A stretch of DNA of 64,000 bases from JBECKX01 sp964468475 (GTDB taxonomy: Bacteria > Zixibacteria > MSB-5A5 > CAIYYT01), in the NCBI GenBank assembly GCA_964468475.1, contig CAYXUL010000001.1, forward strand, positions 151,032-215,031, given 5' to 3'. Under the pieces are notes generated by a model. The model did no database searches. It worked only from the letters and a program-made list of their open reading frames with translations, and was not told the DNA's origin. A program made the position numbers and the translations under genes. Each line of letters begins with the position of its first letter. Within the stretch, counting starts at the first letter, position 1. Of the stretch, positions 1-8,545 are shown one piece after another.

Positions 1-57
1 ATTCACTTCTTCTTCATTATAATTTACACCCGCTTGATCAGTCGAGTCGGATGACAT
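1..57 (-). CDS. scpB: ScpB, segregation and condensation protein B (N-terminal fragment)
   Basis: Only the first 19 codons lie in the window, so the product is inferred. An ATG preceded by GGAGAG about six bases upstream opens a frame reading MSSDSTDQAGVNYNEEEVN, an acidic start that would suit the leader ahead of the first ScpB winged helix. It overlaps the 3' end of scpA by 20 bases. In many bacteria scpB follows scpA directly, and both proteins join SMC in the condensin complex. The remainder of the gene lies beyond position 1. Confidence 0.6.
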   Translation of the reverse strand, partial: MSSDSTDQAGVNYNEEEVN

Positions 58-805
58 ATATCTCTCCAAAATGCTGATGTTGTTTCGCAGTAATTCGTTG
101 AAGTTTGACCAGTTCGAGCAGGGCCAGAAAAGTCACGACGTAGTAAAGCCGATGCTGGTTCTCTTTGACCAGTTTCGTAAGCGAAGTCTCCTTTTGGTTC
201 TCGAGGACGGCCAGGATGTAGTTGACTTGTTCGTCGATCGAGATCTCGTAATTCTCAACCTCGTGATGCGGCTGTTCGGCAGCCATCTTCATGACGTCGT
301 GAAAGGCCCGCACCAAGTCGTACAGAGACGCATCGACTGTGAAGTGCTCCTGCACGGAAGGGCTGAGGTACGAGAAATCACCGCGCCTGAGAATTTGTCG
401 CTCCTTTACCTCCATGATCGCCATTTTCTCGGAGGCTTCCTTGAAACGTCTGTACTCCAGCAGAGCCATAATCAATTCTTCGCGCGGATCATCATCTTCA
501 CTCATCTCGCCGGCGTGTTTAGGCATCAACAAGCGAGCTTTGATCCGCAGTAGCGTGGCAGCCATCAGCAGATATTCGCCGGCGACTTCAAGATTCAGTG
601 CCTGCATCATCTCGATGTAATCGAGGTATTGCCGCGTGATCTTGGCGACCGGGATGTCGTAAATGTCGATTTCCTGATTACGGATAAGGTAAAGCAAAAG
701 ATCGAGCGGACCTTCAAAGCCTTCAATCTTGACTGGAAATGACTGCTCTTCCGTGAGTGGCTCGATATCGTCGTAGAAATTCTGCGTTGTCTTGTCTTGT
801 GTCAT
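38..805 (-). CDS. scpA: ScpA, condensin kleisin subunit
   Basis: The 255-residue product is the kleisin that bridges the SMC heads and binds ScpB in the chromosome-organising condensin. The typical ScpA opening is visible near residue 25 (KIEGFEGPLDLLLYLI), followed by IDIYDIPVAKITRQYLDYI and the helix LLMAATLLRIKARLLMP. The C-terminal winged helix (SLTKLVKE...VVTFLALLELVKLQRI) that contacts SMC is intact. Length is normal. The start overlaps the trpS stop by four bases (ATGA), implying translational coupling. Confidence 0.96.
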   Translation of the reverse strand: MTQDKTTQNFYDDIEPLTEEQSFPVKIEGFEGPLDLLLYLIRNQEIDIYDIPVAKITRQYLDYIEMMQALNLEVAGEYLLMAATLLRIKARLLMPKHAGEMSEDDDPREELIMALLEYRRFKEASEKMAIMEVKERQILRRGDFSYLSPSVQEHFTVDASLYDLVRAFHDVMKMAAEQPHHEVENYEISIDEQVNYILAVLENQKETSLTKLVKENQHRLYYVVTFLALLELVKLQRITAKQHQHFGEIYVIRLD

Positions 806-1779
806 CTCAGGTGCATTTTCTCCCTGACCAGTGCCATTGTTTCCTGGGCGCGGGCGCGGGCGCGGTTGGCGCCGTCATTGAGAACATCGTTGACATAATC
901 AATGTCCCGCTCCAGCTCCCGTCTCCGGGCTCTGATAGGTTCTAACGCATTATTAAGGTTTTCGGCAAGAGCTTTCTTATCAGCGACACATCCCAATTCT
1001 CCGCTGCGGCAGGTGCGATCGATCACCTCAATATCTTCTTTTGAAGTGTAGAGCTGATGCAGCGCAAACACCGGGCAGATTTCGGGGCGGCCAGGATCAT
1101 TCTTGCGCAGCTTCTGCGGATCGGTAAACATCTTCTTGAGCTTGGCGGCAGTCTCTTCCGGCGTCTCGGCGATAGTGATCTCGTTGTTGTAGGACTTTGA
1201 CATTTTCTCACCATCGATGCCCGGCACGACGGGCGCTTTGGTGAGCTTGGCATCCGGCTCGGGAAACACTTCGCCATAAAGATTATGAAATCTGCGCGCT
1301 ACCTCGCGAGTCAGCTCGATATGCGGTAGTTGATCTTTACCCACCGGCACCCAGTTAGCGCGATAGAGAAGGATATCTGCCGCTTGTAACAGCGGGTAGC
1401 CGAGGAAACCGTAGCTGTCAAGGCCAAGCTTATCCGCTTTCTCCTTGTAGGAAGGCACCCGTTCCAGCCACGGTGTTGGGGTTATCATGGAAAAGAGCAA
1501 GTGCAGCTCGGCGTGCTCCTTCACCTGCGACTGAATGAAGATGGCGCATTTCTCAGGGTCGAGACCTGCTGCGAGATAGTCGATTGCCATCTGGACGATC
1601 TTTTCGTCCAGATCAGCGGTGTCGTTGAAGTCTGCCGTCAAGGCATGCCAGTCGACGATACAACAGTACATATCGTAGTCGTCTTGCAGCGCGACCCAGT
1701 TTGCCAGCGCCCCCTCCAGATTACCCAAATGGAGGCGGCCCGTTGGCTGCATCCCCGATAGAACTACTTCAGTTGCCAT
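802..1779 (-). CDS. trpS: Tryptophanyl-tRNA synthetase
   Basis: Class I aminoacyl-tRNA synthetase that charges tRNA-Trp. The HIGH-type motif is seen as TGRLHLGN near residue 13 and the KMSKS motif as GEKMSKS near residue 195, in the expected order. The 325-residue length matches bacterial TrpRS. It starts 17 bases after the HNH gene and overlaps scpA, so translation and chromosome-segregation genes share one transcript. No T-box-like element is visible upstream. Confidence 0.97.
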   Translation of the reverse strand: MATEVVLSGMQPTGRLHLGNLEGALANWVALQDDYDMYCCIVDWHALTADFNDTADLDEKIVQMAIDYLAAGLDPEKCAIFIQSQVKEHAELHLLFSMITPTPWLERVPSYKEKADKLGLDSYGFLGYPLLQAADILLYRANWVPVGKDQLPHIELTREVARRFHNLYGEVFPEPDAKLTKAPVVPGIDGEKMSKSYNNEITIAETPEETAAKLKKMFTDPQKLRKNDPGRPEICPVFALHQLYTSKEDIEVIDRTCRSGELGCVADKKALAENLNNALEPIRARRRELERDIDYVNDVLNDGANRARARAQETMALVREKMHLR

Positions 1780-1796
1780 AAATTCCTTATCACTGC

Positions 1797-2309
1797 CTAT
1801 CCGAAAAACAAATACTTATTCCACACTTCGTCACCCTTACCGATCGACTGCCGGATAAAGGTCAGGTGACTGGGTTTGCGCGGCCGGTTCAACAGCCTCA
1901 TTCCCGCCTGCTCAGGCGTGCGATTGCCTTTCTTATTGTTGCAGCGATCGCAGGCGCAGACCAGATTCTCCCAGTTGTCATCCCCGCCGCGAAGCCTCGG
2001 TACCACGTGGTCGACAGTCATCACGCCCGACGTGGTTCCGCAGTACTGGCAGCGGCCGCCATCGCGTTTGATGACATTCTTGCGGTTCAGCATTACCTGG
2101 CGATATGGCACACGGGCATAAAACTCCAAGCGCACGATCGAGGGCTCATCGTAAGCGCGCGAAACGGAGCGGATCTTGTGGCCGTTGCGAGTTTCCACCA
2201 TGGTCGCCTTACCAAGATACATCATCACGATCGCCCGTTTCACACTGGTGACGATCAGGGGCTCATAATTCTGGTTCACTACCAGGACTCTGTTAGTCAA
2301 TACCTTCAT
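1797..2309 (-). CDS. HNH endonuclease family protein
   Basis: A 170-residue protein with a zinc-binding HNH core at residues about 87-130: the first Cys pair is CQYCG, the HNH histidines lie in MTVDHVVPRLRGGDDN, and the second Cys pair is CACDRCNNKKG. The N-terminal half (VLVVNQNYEPLIVTSVKRAI) is typical of the chromosomal HNH proteins found beside housekeeping genes in many phyla. The biological substrate of this subfamily is not established. It is the first gene of the trpS-scpAB transcript. Confidence 0.88.
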   Translation of the reverse strand: MKVLTNRVLVVNQNYEPLIVTSVKRAIVMMYLGKATMVETRNGHKIRSVSRAYDEPSIVRLEFYARVPYRQVMLNRKNVIKRDGGRCQYCGTTSGVMTVDHVVPRLRGGDDNWENLVCACDRCNNKKGNRTPEQAGMRLLNRPRKPSHLTFIRQSIGKGDEVWNKYLFFG

Positions 2310-2333
2310 GGTGTCACATCAATTTTAGCCTTA

Positions 2334-2362
2334 ATACTACTGGTTGAAAATACGGCTGTCAA
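2334..2362 (-). promoter_or_regulatory. Sigma-70 promoter of the HNH-trpS-scpA-scpB operon
   Basis: Read on the minus strand, a perfect TTGACA (2362-2357) and TAGTAT (2339-2334) are separated by 17 bases. The predicted start lies about 18 bases ahead of the HNH ATG. No other minus-strand promoter of this quality was noticed before scpB. Confidence 0.75.
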
Positions 2363-2468
2363 ACTAAAATGTACCTCGATAATTGATAAATCAGCCCACT
2401 GCAGTGCGTTCCCGCAAATGCGAAAAAAGTAATTGTGCAAGCCGAGGCTAATTGTCAGATTCGACTGC

Positions 2469-3422
2469 ATGAGCAGCAGGAGAGAAGCGAAGGAGCAAAA
2501 AACGCAGCCACGCATCAAGTATCGACGTATGCGCGAGAAGGATCAACTTGAGGCGGAGCGGATGTTCTTGCGTTCGCTCAATCATCTGCGCAATCAGGCG
2601 AATCTTCCGCCAGTCAAGACCAAAATCACGCAACCGTCTCCGCTGCTGCTGCATTTTCTCCGTACCGACCCGGAAGGACATTTCGTGGCAGTGAATGAGA
2701 AGAATCGAATCGTTGGCTATGCCAGCTCGATAGTGCGGGAGTTCGAGTGGTTCCTGGCGATGCTCTTTGTAACGCCCTCTTGTCAGACCAGTGGAATTGG
2801 CCGCAAGTTACTTGAGCGGGCGATGAAATATGGTGAGAAGGCAGGCTGTACCAGATTGGCGCTGGCGACGTTTTCCTATAATCCGCAGGCGATCGCTGTT
2901 TATTCCAAGCAGGGAATGCCGCCCAATGCTGCCGTACTGATGCTCAGCAGAGGCGAAAAGACGGGTCGGCGCGGAAAGCTCAAACCTGAGTTGACGCTGA
3001 ATATGAACGAGGTCACCGACGAAGGCAAGCTAGGTCGACTGAGTGATCTCGATCGCAAAGTTCGTGGAATTGCGCGCCCCGAGGAACATTTTTTCTGGCT
3101 GGGGAGTGAGGGTTACAAAACATTTGAATTCCGCGATGGTCGCAAGTTCGCGGGGTATGCCGTCATGAGCAAGACAGGTCTCATTGGCCCTATTGCCACC
3201 ACTAAGCCGGAGTATCTTGAACCAATTCTGGTTCATTGCCTCAATAGCAGTCCCTTTCCGGAGACGGCGAGAAATGTCATCTTTGTCCACGGCGAACAGA
3301 AGCGGCTGTTACAGACTCTCTTAGGTGCCGGCTTCCGGATCGAGGAAGTGACACTGGTTATGGCATCGGAGAGGTTTTCTGATCCAATGCGGTATCTACC
3401 GGGCACTCTCGCACACTATTAA
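2469..3422 (+). CDS. Tandem GNAT-fold acetyltransferase
   Basis: The N-terminal half (residues about 12-160) has GNAT features: IVGYASSIVREFEWFLAMLF for strands 3-4, an acetyl-CoA loop near TPSCQTSGIGRKLLERA, and the closing NPQAIAVYSKQGM element. The C-terminal half ends in a second GNAT-like stretch (LGAGFRIEEVTLVMAS). Such duplicated proteins usually keep one active half. The ATG chosen gives 317 residues. An in-frame TTG at 2433 would add 12 residues, and neither start has a clear ribosome-binding site. Substrate unknown. The gene is divergent from the HNH operon. Confidence 0.72.
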   Translation: MSSRREAKEQKTQPRIKYRRMREKDQLEAERMFLRSLNHLRNQANLPPVKTKITQPSPLLLHFLRTDPEGHFVAVNEKNRIVGYASSIVREFEWFLAMLFVTPSCQTSGIGRKLLERAMKYGEKAGCTRLALATFSYNPQAIAVYSKQGMPPNAAVLMLSRGEKTGRRGKLKPELTLNMNEVTDEGKLGRLSDLDRKVRGIARPEEHFFWLGSEGYKTFEFRDGRKFAGYAVMSKTGLIGPIATTKPEYLEPILVHCLNSSPFPETARNVIFVHGEQKRLLQTLLGAGFRIEEVTLVMASERFSDPMRYLPGTLAHY

Positions 3423-3579
3423 TTTCCCCCTAATTTGGAATTATCTAAGAAGTTATGCGGACGCTCCCGATGTCAAACCGTATAAGAACCGTAACAAAAC
3501 TGCGTGGGCGGCATTGGCTTGTTGACGCTTCCCCCACAAATTGGAACCGAATTAGTCCTGACTGGTTATTACGGTAAGA

Positions 3580-4905
3580 ATGCGCTTTCACTTAACACTC
3601 ATAGCCGGTGCGTTTGTGCTGGTGCTCAGCCTTGGGCAGTTACTGGTATTTCGCACCCTTAACTCAATCTGGTGGCACCGGAAACCGCTGCGGCTCATTT
3701 CGCTGGGGCTGGTAGCATTTACACTTGTTGCGGCTGTGCTCTGGTCGCTGTCGAGCTATCTGCGCGAGTACACTCTTAGCTATGTATTCGCTACTGCAGC
3801 CTCTCTGGCCGCGATTTTGAACCTGGCGCTGCTCGTATCACTGCCGCTGTCAGGCGTTATCAACACGACCTACTATTGGTGGCAGCGAATTCGTGCAAAG
3901 AATAAGAACACCGCCAGCGAGGCACACTCTGATGAAAGCGCTGTGATGGTCAAGCCGGAAGAGGTTCAGCCTGAGGCTTCCCCGCGCAAGCAGCGTGTAT
4001 CGAAGAACCGACGCCTGGTGCTGCAAGGAGCGGCGGCAATCTTCCCGGTGAGCGCGGTGGCGCTGGGCAGTGGCGGCATGACCGAGGCCTTCGCCACGGC
4101 GAATGTCCGCAAGAAGGAATTCTACTATCCCAACTTGCCCGATGATCTCGACGGACTCAAGATATTCCACGTCAGCGACAGCCACCTGGGGCCGTACGTC
4201 GACAACGACGATATGGAAGCGCTGATGCTGCGCGCTGAGCCGTACAAGCCGGACATCGTCGTGTACTCGGGGGATGTCGCCGATGACCTGCGCATGTTGC
4301 CGGGGTGTATCGAGCTGGTTGAAGGATTGAAGGCGAAATATGGCGCCTACGCCTCAATGGGCAACCACGACTACTATCGTGGCGCACCGCAGGTAAAGGC
4401 ACATTTTGCACGCAGTTCGATTCCGATGTTGATAAATGAGGGCGTGCACTTGAAGATCGGAAAATCGGAAGTTTACATCGGCGGCGCGGATGATCCCCGC
4501 AGAATTGGCGTTCCCGTCTGGGGATTTCTGAAAGACACTGTCGAGCGCACACTTGCTGGTGCGCACAGTGATGCTTTCAAAGTAATTATGACCCACCGCC
4601 CCAACGGGTTCAACTATACAGCGCAGCACGGTGTCGAGCTTACCGTTGCCGGTCACACCCACGGTGCTCAGATTGGTTTTATGGGACGATCAGTCTTCAG
4701 CGAATGGGGAGGCGAGCGCTATCTTTGGGGAGAGTATCGCATCGGGGCTTCGCGTCTTTATACATCAAGCGGCGTGGGACACTGGTTTCCGTTCAGACTG
4801 GGGTGTCCTACCGAGGCTCCAATCATTGTACTGAGAAAAGGGAAAGATCCACATCCTGCCCAATTTCTGGACGTCAGCAAAATCTCCAGGCAAATTACAG
4901 CTTGA
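3580..4905 (+). CDS. Membrane-anchored metallophosphoesterase (YkuE/YaeI type)
   Basis: The 441-residue protein begins with about three hydrophobic segments (residues 5-100), then a charged linker, then a twin-arginine-like stretch SKNRRLVLQGAAAIF near residue 142. The calcineurin-like phosphoesterase core follows, with DSHLGP, SGDVADD, GNHDYY, THRPN and GHTHGAQ giving the full set of metal ligands. Family relatives are periplasmic or membrane-facing hydrolases of phospho-substrates. The 3' end overlaps the convergent sensor gene by 11 bases. Substrate is unknown. Confidence 0.88.
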   Translation: MRFHLTLIAGAFVLVLSLGQLLVFRTLNSIWWHRKPLRLISLGLVAFTLVAAVLWSLSSYLREYTLSYVFATAASLAAILNLALLVSLPLSGVINTTYYWWQRIRAKNKNTASEAHSDESAVMVKPEEVQPEASPRKQRVSKNRRLVLQGAAAIFPVSAVALGSGGMTEAFATANVRKKEFYYPNLPDDLDGLKIFHVSDSHLGPYVDNDDMEALMLRAEPYKPDIVVYSGDVADDLRMLPGCIELVEGLKAKYGAYASMGNHDYYRGAPQVKAHFARSSIPMLINEGVHLKIGKSEVYIGGADDPRRIGVPVWGFLKDTVERTLAGAHSDAFKVIMTHRPNGFNYTAQHGVELTVAGHTHGAQIGFMGRSVFSEWGGERYLWGEYRIGASRLYTSSGVGHWFPFRLGCPTEAPIIVLRKGKDPHPAQFLDVSKISRQITA

Positions 4906-6994
4906 GGCCCGTGCTAAGCGAAGCATCATCTTCTGCCAGGTGAAATTCGCGCGAGGCCAATCTCGCCCGGGTTCGCTTTAGCGCTATCTCATTGTGCCGG
5001 CACTCGGTTAGGGCTTGGATGGCGGAGGTAATCCGCTGCGCCTGTTTCTTTATCACTTGCAGATTTCGGTTGGCTTCACTGTCACTGTCCCCTACTGACT
5101 GCAGCAGAAGTTCGCTGCGCGCCATGATTGAGGTTAGCGGTGTGGCCAGCCTTCGCGGCAAATCTGCAAAGATCTCTCCGACACGGTAGTTAGTCTCGAA
5201 GCTGTCAAGCCGTTCGCGCAGCTCGTGAGCAATCTGCCGGCTCGGTTCCTGCGCCAGCACCTGCGCGGCAATCAACGCAATCCCCTGCGCAAGCTTGATA
5301 TCGGTAAGCGTGAAGCTGCGACGTGAATGATCTCTTACCTCGCTGATAGTGATCACACCTGCGACGGCGTCGCGCGACATGATGGGAAGGATCAGGGCGG
5401 ATTTCATTTGCGGACAGCTGGTCAGCCCAACTTCGTGATCATCCATGCGAAATTCTTGATCCTGCTGGCTTACGACCATATATCGGGCTTTATCCACGAC
5501 TTTGTGATGCCACCTCGTCTCAGCCAGTGGAACCGGCTGTGCGACTCGCACCAGAGCTGCAATCGATTTGGCCTGAGCTCGCGCTACCGGCGTGATTGTC
5601 TGGTTCGCGTGATCGCAAGTCCAGATTTGACAAAGGGAGGCCGGCAGCTCGGCGACCAGGCAGTCAGCGAGCACCTGCAGGCCATGTTCAGGTGTTCGCG
5701 CTTGTGACTGGAGCTTCAAAGCATTGCCAAGCTTGAGAAAGTTGCGGCTGGCCAGATCGAGTTCCCGCTTGAGATTGTCAGAACGAATGATCGGAAGTAT
5801 CGCCGCAGTGGCTTCTTCAGCGATGACTTTGGCGTCTTCGTCTGCAATCTTACGTCCGGAACCGGCCAGCGTAAGGACTGCATCGACGCAATTCACATTC
5901 CCCAGCGGAATCGACAGCGACCACTCGGCGCCACAAGTTCCGAGGAAACGCAGATCGTCATGTTTGGATTCAGCGAGATTGCTGCAGCGACGAAATTCCA
6001 TTGAGCTGAACAACTGCCTCATCTCGGTGACCCCGGCGACAACTGAGCGGTCAAGTTCGTTCAGGAGATTACCGTTGGGCCCGAGACAGTACTGGCGAAC
6101 GATTGAGCCGCGAGCTTCGAATACACCCAGTCGCAGTATTTCAAAGCCTGCGAAGCAGTGCAGCGCAGAGTAAAGAAGCGGTACAGCCTGCTCGAGACTC
6201 TTGACTTCATGCTGGTCATGTGCCAATTCTCTCAGTCTCTCCCGAAGCTCACTGTTGCGGGACTCCTCGATTACTTCTGGCAGACCGTCGTTTGTCGGAC
6301 GTACGTTGAGTAATCGCGTAAGCCTCTGCAACAGTTCCACATCGTTCACGGAATCGCCCTCTCTCTCAATCCAGTCAAGGGTGACAACACCCCAGACCGG
6401 ATAAGACGCGGATACGGGCAGCAGCGCGCGCGCATGCTTCTGATTCGAAGCAAGCGGAGTCAGGTACACACAGGTCCCACTCTGGAGAATGCAAGCGTGT
6501 TCTTCGCCGTAGGCTTCCTCAGCTTCGGAAATCGAGCCAATAACACGGAATCTACAAAGGGAGTGCGCAAACAGCGCTCTCAGTCCTGCCTGGAGTTGGT
6601 CGACCAGCCGCTCGTAGCCGCGTGGCAGTCCCGCCAATTGGGGAGCAAGCTCCAACAATTCATTCTTCTTTTCGAGTCGGTAATACTCGCTCCTCGAATC
6701 GACCAAACGCTTCAGCCAGGTCACTAGTGCCGAGATTACGAAAATTCCACCGCCCACCAGCAGCACCGTATCAATCAAGAGCCAGGCTTCGTCTGACATG
6801 GTCAGATCCCAACCCATAGCCGCAAAAGTTAGTCGAATCACCTTGGAAGCCACCAGACTGATCCAGAGCAAGGCTCCGAACTGAAGGGTATTGTAAATAT
6901 CAGAGTCTGCTTGCAGATATGTAGATTTGGCACGATAGGTGAGATAACTCAGACCGATCAGTGCCAATATGATCAGGTACAGGACGATTGCCAT
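4895..6994 (-). CDS. Membrane GAF-domain sensor with degenerate histidine-kinase dimerisation domain
   Basis: A 699-residue protein with three hydrophobic segments in the first 95 residues, several GAF-like regions (about 130-240, 260-400 and 420-580), and a C-terminal helical pair (about 600-670) that resembles a HisKA domain. The canonical SHELRTPLTSI box reads PRRLATPLTSI, so the phospho-accepting His is Arg. No HATPase domain follows, since the protein ends about 90 residues later. It is therefore likely a sensor or scaffold without kinase activity. A GGGGAG site precedes the ATG. Ligand unknown. Confidence 0.7.
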   Translation of the reverse strand: MAIVLYLIILALIGLSYLTYRAKSTYLQADSDIYNTLQFGALLWISLVASKVIRLTFAAMGWDLTMSDEAWLLIDTVLLVGGGIFVISALVTWLKRLVDSRSEYYRLEKKNELLELAPQLAGLPRGYERLVDQLQAGLRALFAHSLCRFRVIGSISEAEEAYGEEHACILQSGTCVYLTPLASNQKHARALLPVSASYPVWGVVTLDWIEREGDSVNDVELLQRLTRLLNVRPTNDGLPEVIEESRNSELRERLRELAHDQHEVKSLEQAVPLLYSALHCFAGFEILRLGVFEARGSIVRQYCLGPNGNLLNELDRSVVAGVTEMRQLFSSMEFRRCSNLAESKHDDLRFLGTCGAEWSLSIPLGNVNCVDAVLTLAGSGRKIADEDAKVIAEEATAAILPIIRSDNLKRELDLASRNFLKLGNALKLQSQARTPEHGLQVLADCLVAELPASLCQIWTCDHANQTITPVARAQAKSIAALVRVAQPVPLAETRWHHKVVDKARYMVVSQQDQEFRMDDHEVGLTSCPQMKSALILPIMSRDAVAGVITISEVRDHSRRSFTLTDIKLAQGIALIAAQVLAQEPSRQIAHELRERLDSFETNYRVGEIFADLPRRLATPLTSIMARSELLLQSVGDSDSEANRNLQVIKKQAQRITSAIQALTECRHNEIALKRTRARLASREFHLAEDDASLSTGLKL

Positions 6995-7100
6995 ATAAGC
7001 TCCCCTGCTCCTCTTTCTGCCAGGTTATTCTGCCTCTTACCTTTATCGGAAATCGACACGGAAAATTAATGACTCAGGGTCAATCTGAAACAAAGCTGGG

Positions 7101-7898
7101 TCAGAGAAGCTTGGGTATCTCGGATGGCGGATAGGCACCGTCGGGCAAAAGGAACGTTGTTACCAACTCTGAAGGTGTTTTTTCGAAGAGAGAGGCGCGC
7201 TCTGTATCTGAACTTTGCTCTCTGAAGCGGGCTGAGACAAGTTTGGTCTTATCTGCGACGACATAAAACGGCATGGAGCGTTTAGCAGCCCCTCTTGCCA
7301 GCTCTAGCGTGCCAACCTTGTTCACGAAATACTCTTCCGAAATCCAATCGGCGCCGACGACAACTGCAACCGCCTTGGGCAGCCACTGTGAGGCATCCGC
7401 GTCAGGGAAAGTAGTGACTGAATATCCCTGCTGAGACAACTCCCTGGCAAGTTTCAGGCCCTCCCTGTCAGGTTTGGCTTCGGAAAGGAAGAGATTGACA
7501 TTTTTAGCAACGGCTGCGAGAACAGCGCTCTTAAGCGTGCCGGAGTAGCTGTGGAGCATGAGGGCGTCACAATGCGCTACCAGCGGTTTCATGATTTCAG
7601 CAATAAGCGGAACCGCAGAGTCCACCTCTCGCTCCAACTCATCGAACAGATCCATCAGCGATTGTCTTTCGGGAGCAGGCTCGACGAGCTGGTTGATTCG
7701 ACCTGCCAGGTAGTGAAACGGCGCCATTTCAGGGCGAACCTGTGACACTGCCTCTGCCAATGAGCGGAAGTCTATCGATTCTGGTGGTTGGGAGTTCAGG
7801 TACGCGCTCAGGGTCGCAAGCAACGCTCGGTAGAGCTGCGAAGCACCCCGCTCGCGGTCTGATTTGATTGGCTCAACGAGCTCTTGCCACGAGGTCAC
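7101..7898 (-). CDS. eIF2B alpha/beta/delta-like protein
   Basis: The fold family includes eIF2B subunits, MtnA and ribose-1,5-bisphosphate isomerase. Family marks are IKSDRERGASQLYRALL near the start, MLHSYSGTLKSAV in the middle, and VVVGADWISEEYFVNKVGT near the C-terminus. The MtnA cysteine motif (HCNAG) is absent, so methylthioribose isomerase activity is unlikely. The frame stays open upstream to 8114, but that part is a shadow of the RNase gene. The GTG at 7898 fits the domain boundary, gives 265 residues and overlaps the RNase gene by 26 bases. Function unknown. Confidence 0.72.
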   Translation of the reverse strand: MTSWQELVEPIKSDRERGASQLYRALLATLSAYLNSQPPESIDFRSLAEAVSQVRPEMAPFHYLAGRINQLVEPAPERQSLMDLFDELEREVDSAVPLIAEIMKPLVAHCDALMLHSYSGTLKSAVLAAVAKNVNLFLSEAKPDREGLKLARELSQQGYSVTTFPDADASQWLPKAVAVVVGADWISEEYFVNKVGTLELARGAAKRSMPFYVVADKTKLVSARFREQSSDTERASLFEKTPSELVTTFLLPDGAYPPSEIPKLL

Positions 7899-8520
7899 GG
7901 ATTTTCTTGCTGTTTTTGAAATGAAGTTTGGCCACTTTGCGAAGGTCGGCATCATTATTCGTCTGCACAAATCGGCTGCCTGTTTCATCGACCGGAGCGC
8001 CTCCGCCCTTGGGAAAGGTGAGTCCCCATTTACGCGAGAGCTGATCGAGAGCACGCAGGAATTCAGCACGCGCCAGGATCGAAGCCGCCGCCACAGACAT
8101 TTCCGATTCGCCACGCACCTTCTGCTCGACCTTGACGGCGCGGGCCTTTTCCATCAACGCCCGTTCCAGCACGTGGCTTTTTGCGAATTGATCGCTGATA
8201 ACCCGTTCGGCATCAACTTCATCCAACAGATTCTCGATCGAGCGAGCATGCGCCCAGGCAAGCAGTTTGTTGAGATTCCCTATTTTCTCGTACAGTTCGT
8301 TGTACTTCTCGGGCATTATCGCCACTATGTTATGCGGAATCAGTGCCTTGAGTCTGCCGGCGATGGTAGAAATGCGGGCATCGGTGATCTTCTTGGAATC
8401 ACGAACATAGAGCTCCTGAAGCGTACTGAAGTGTTCCGGAGCCACAGCCGCTGCAACCACGACCAGCGGGCCAAAGAAGTCTCCCTTGCCTGATTCGTCG
8501 ACGCCAATCGTATACATCAC
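7873..8520 (-). CDS. rnhC: RNase HIII-type ribonuclease, catalytic domain only
   Basis: Degrades the RNA strand of RNA-DNA hybrids. The signature GVDESGKGDFFGPLV at residues 6-20 is the RNase HIII form rather than the HII form, and SEMSVAAASILARAEFL carries later active-site residues. At 215 residues it lacks the TBP-like N-terminal substrate-binding domain of about 80-90 residues typical of RNase HIII. The start (MMYTIGVDE) leaves no room for it, and efp ends 25 bases upstream. It could also be called a type 2 RNase H. Confidence 0.85.
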   Translation of the reverse strand: MMYTIGVDESGKGDFFGPLVVVAAAVAPEHFSTLQELYVRDSKKITDARISTIAGRLKALIPHNIVAIMPEKYNELYEKIGNLNKLLAWAHARSIENLLDEVDAERVISDQFAKSHVLERALMEKARAVKVEQKVRGESEMSVAAASILARAEFLRALDQLSRKWGLTFPKGGGAPVDETGSRFVQTNNDADLRKVAKLHFKNSKKIRDLVARAR

Positions 8521-8545
8521 TTGAGATGATCTTGAAAATGCGCTA

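Noticed and set aside
1866..2432. A 188-codon plus-strand frame over the HNH gene
   Set aside because: The minus-strand frame has the complete HNH zinc motif and a promoter. The plus frame has neither a ribosome site nor recognisable domains.
7899..8114. N-terminal extension of the eIF2B-like gene into the RNase gene
   Set aside because: The added 72 residues are an out-of-frame reading of the RNase HIII core and precede the family's natural start.
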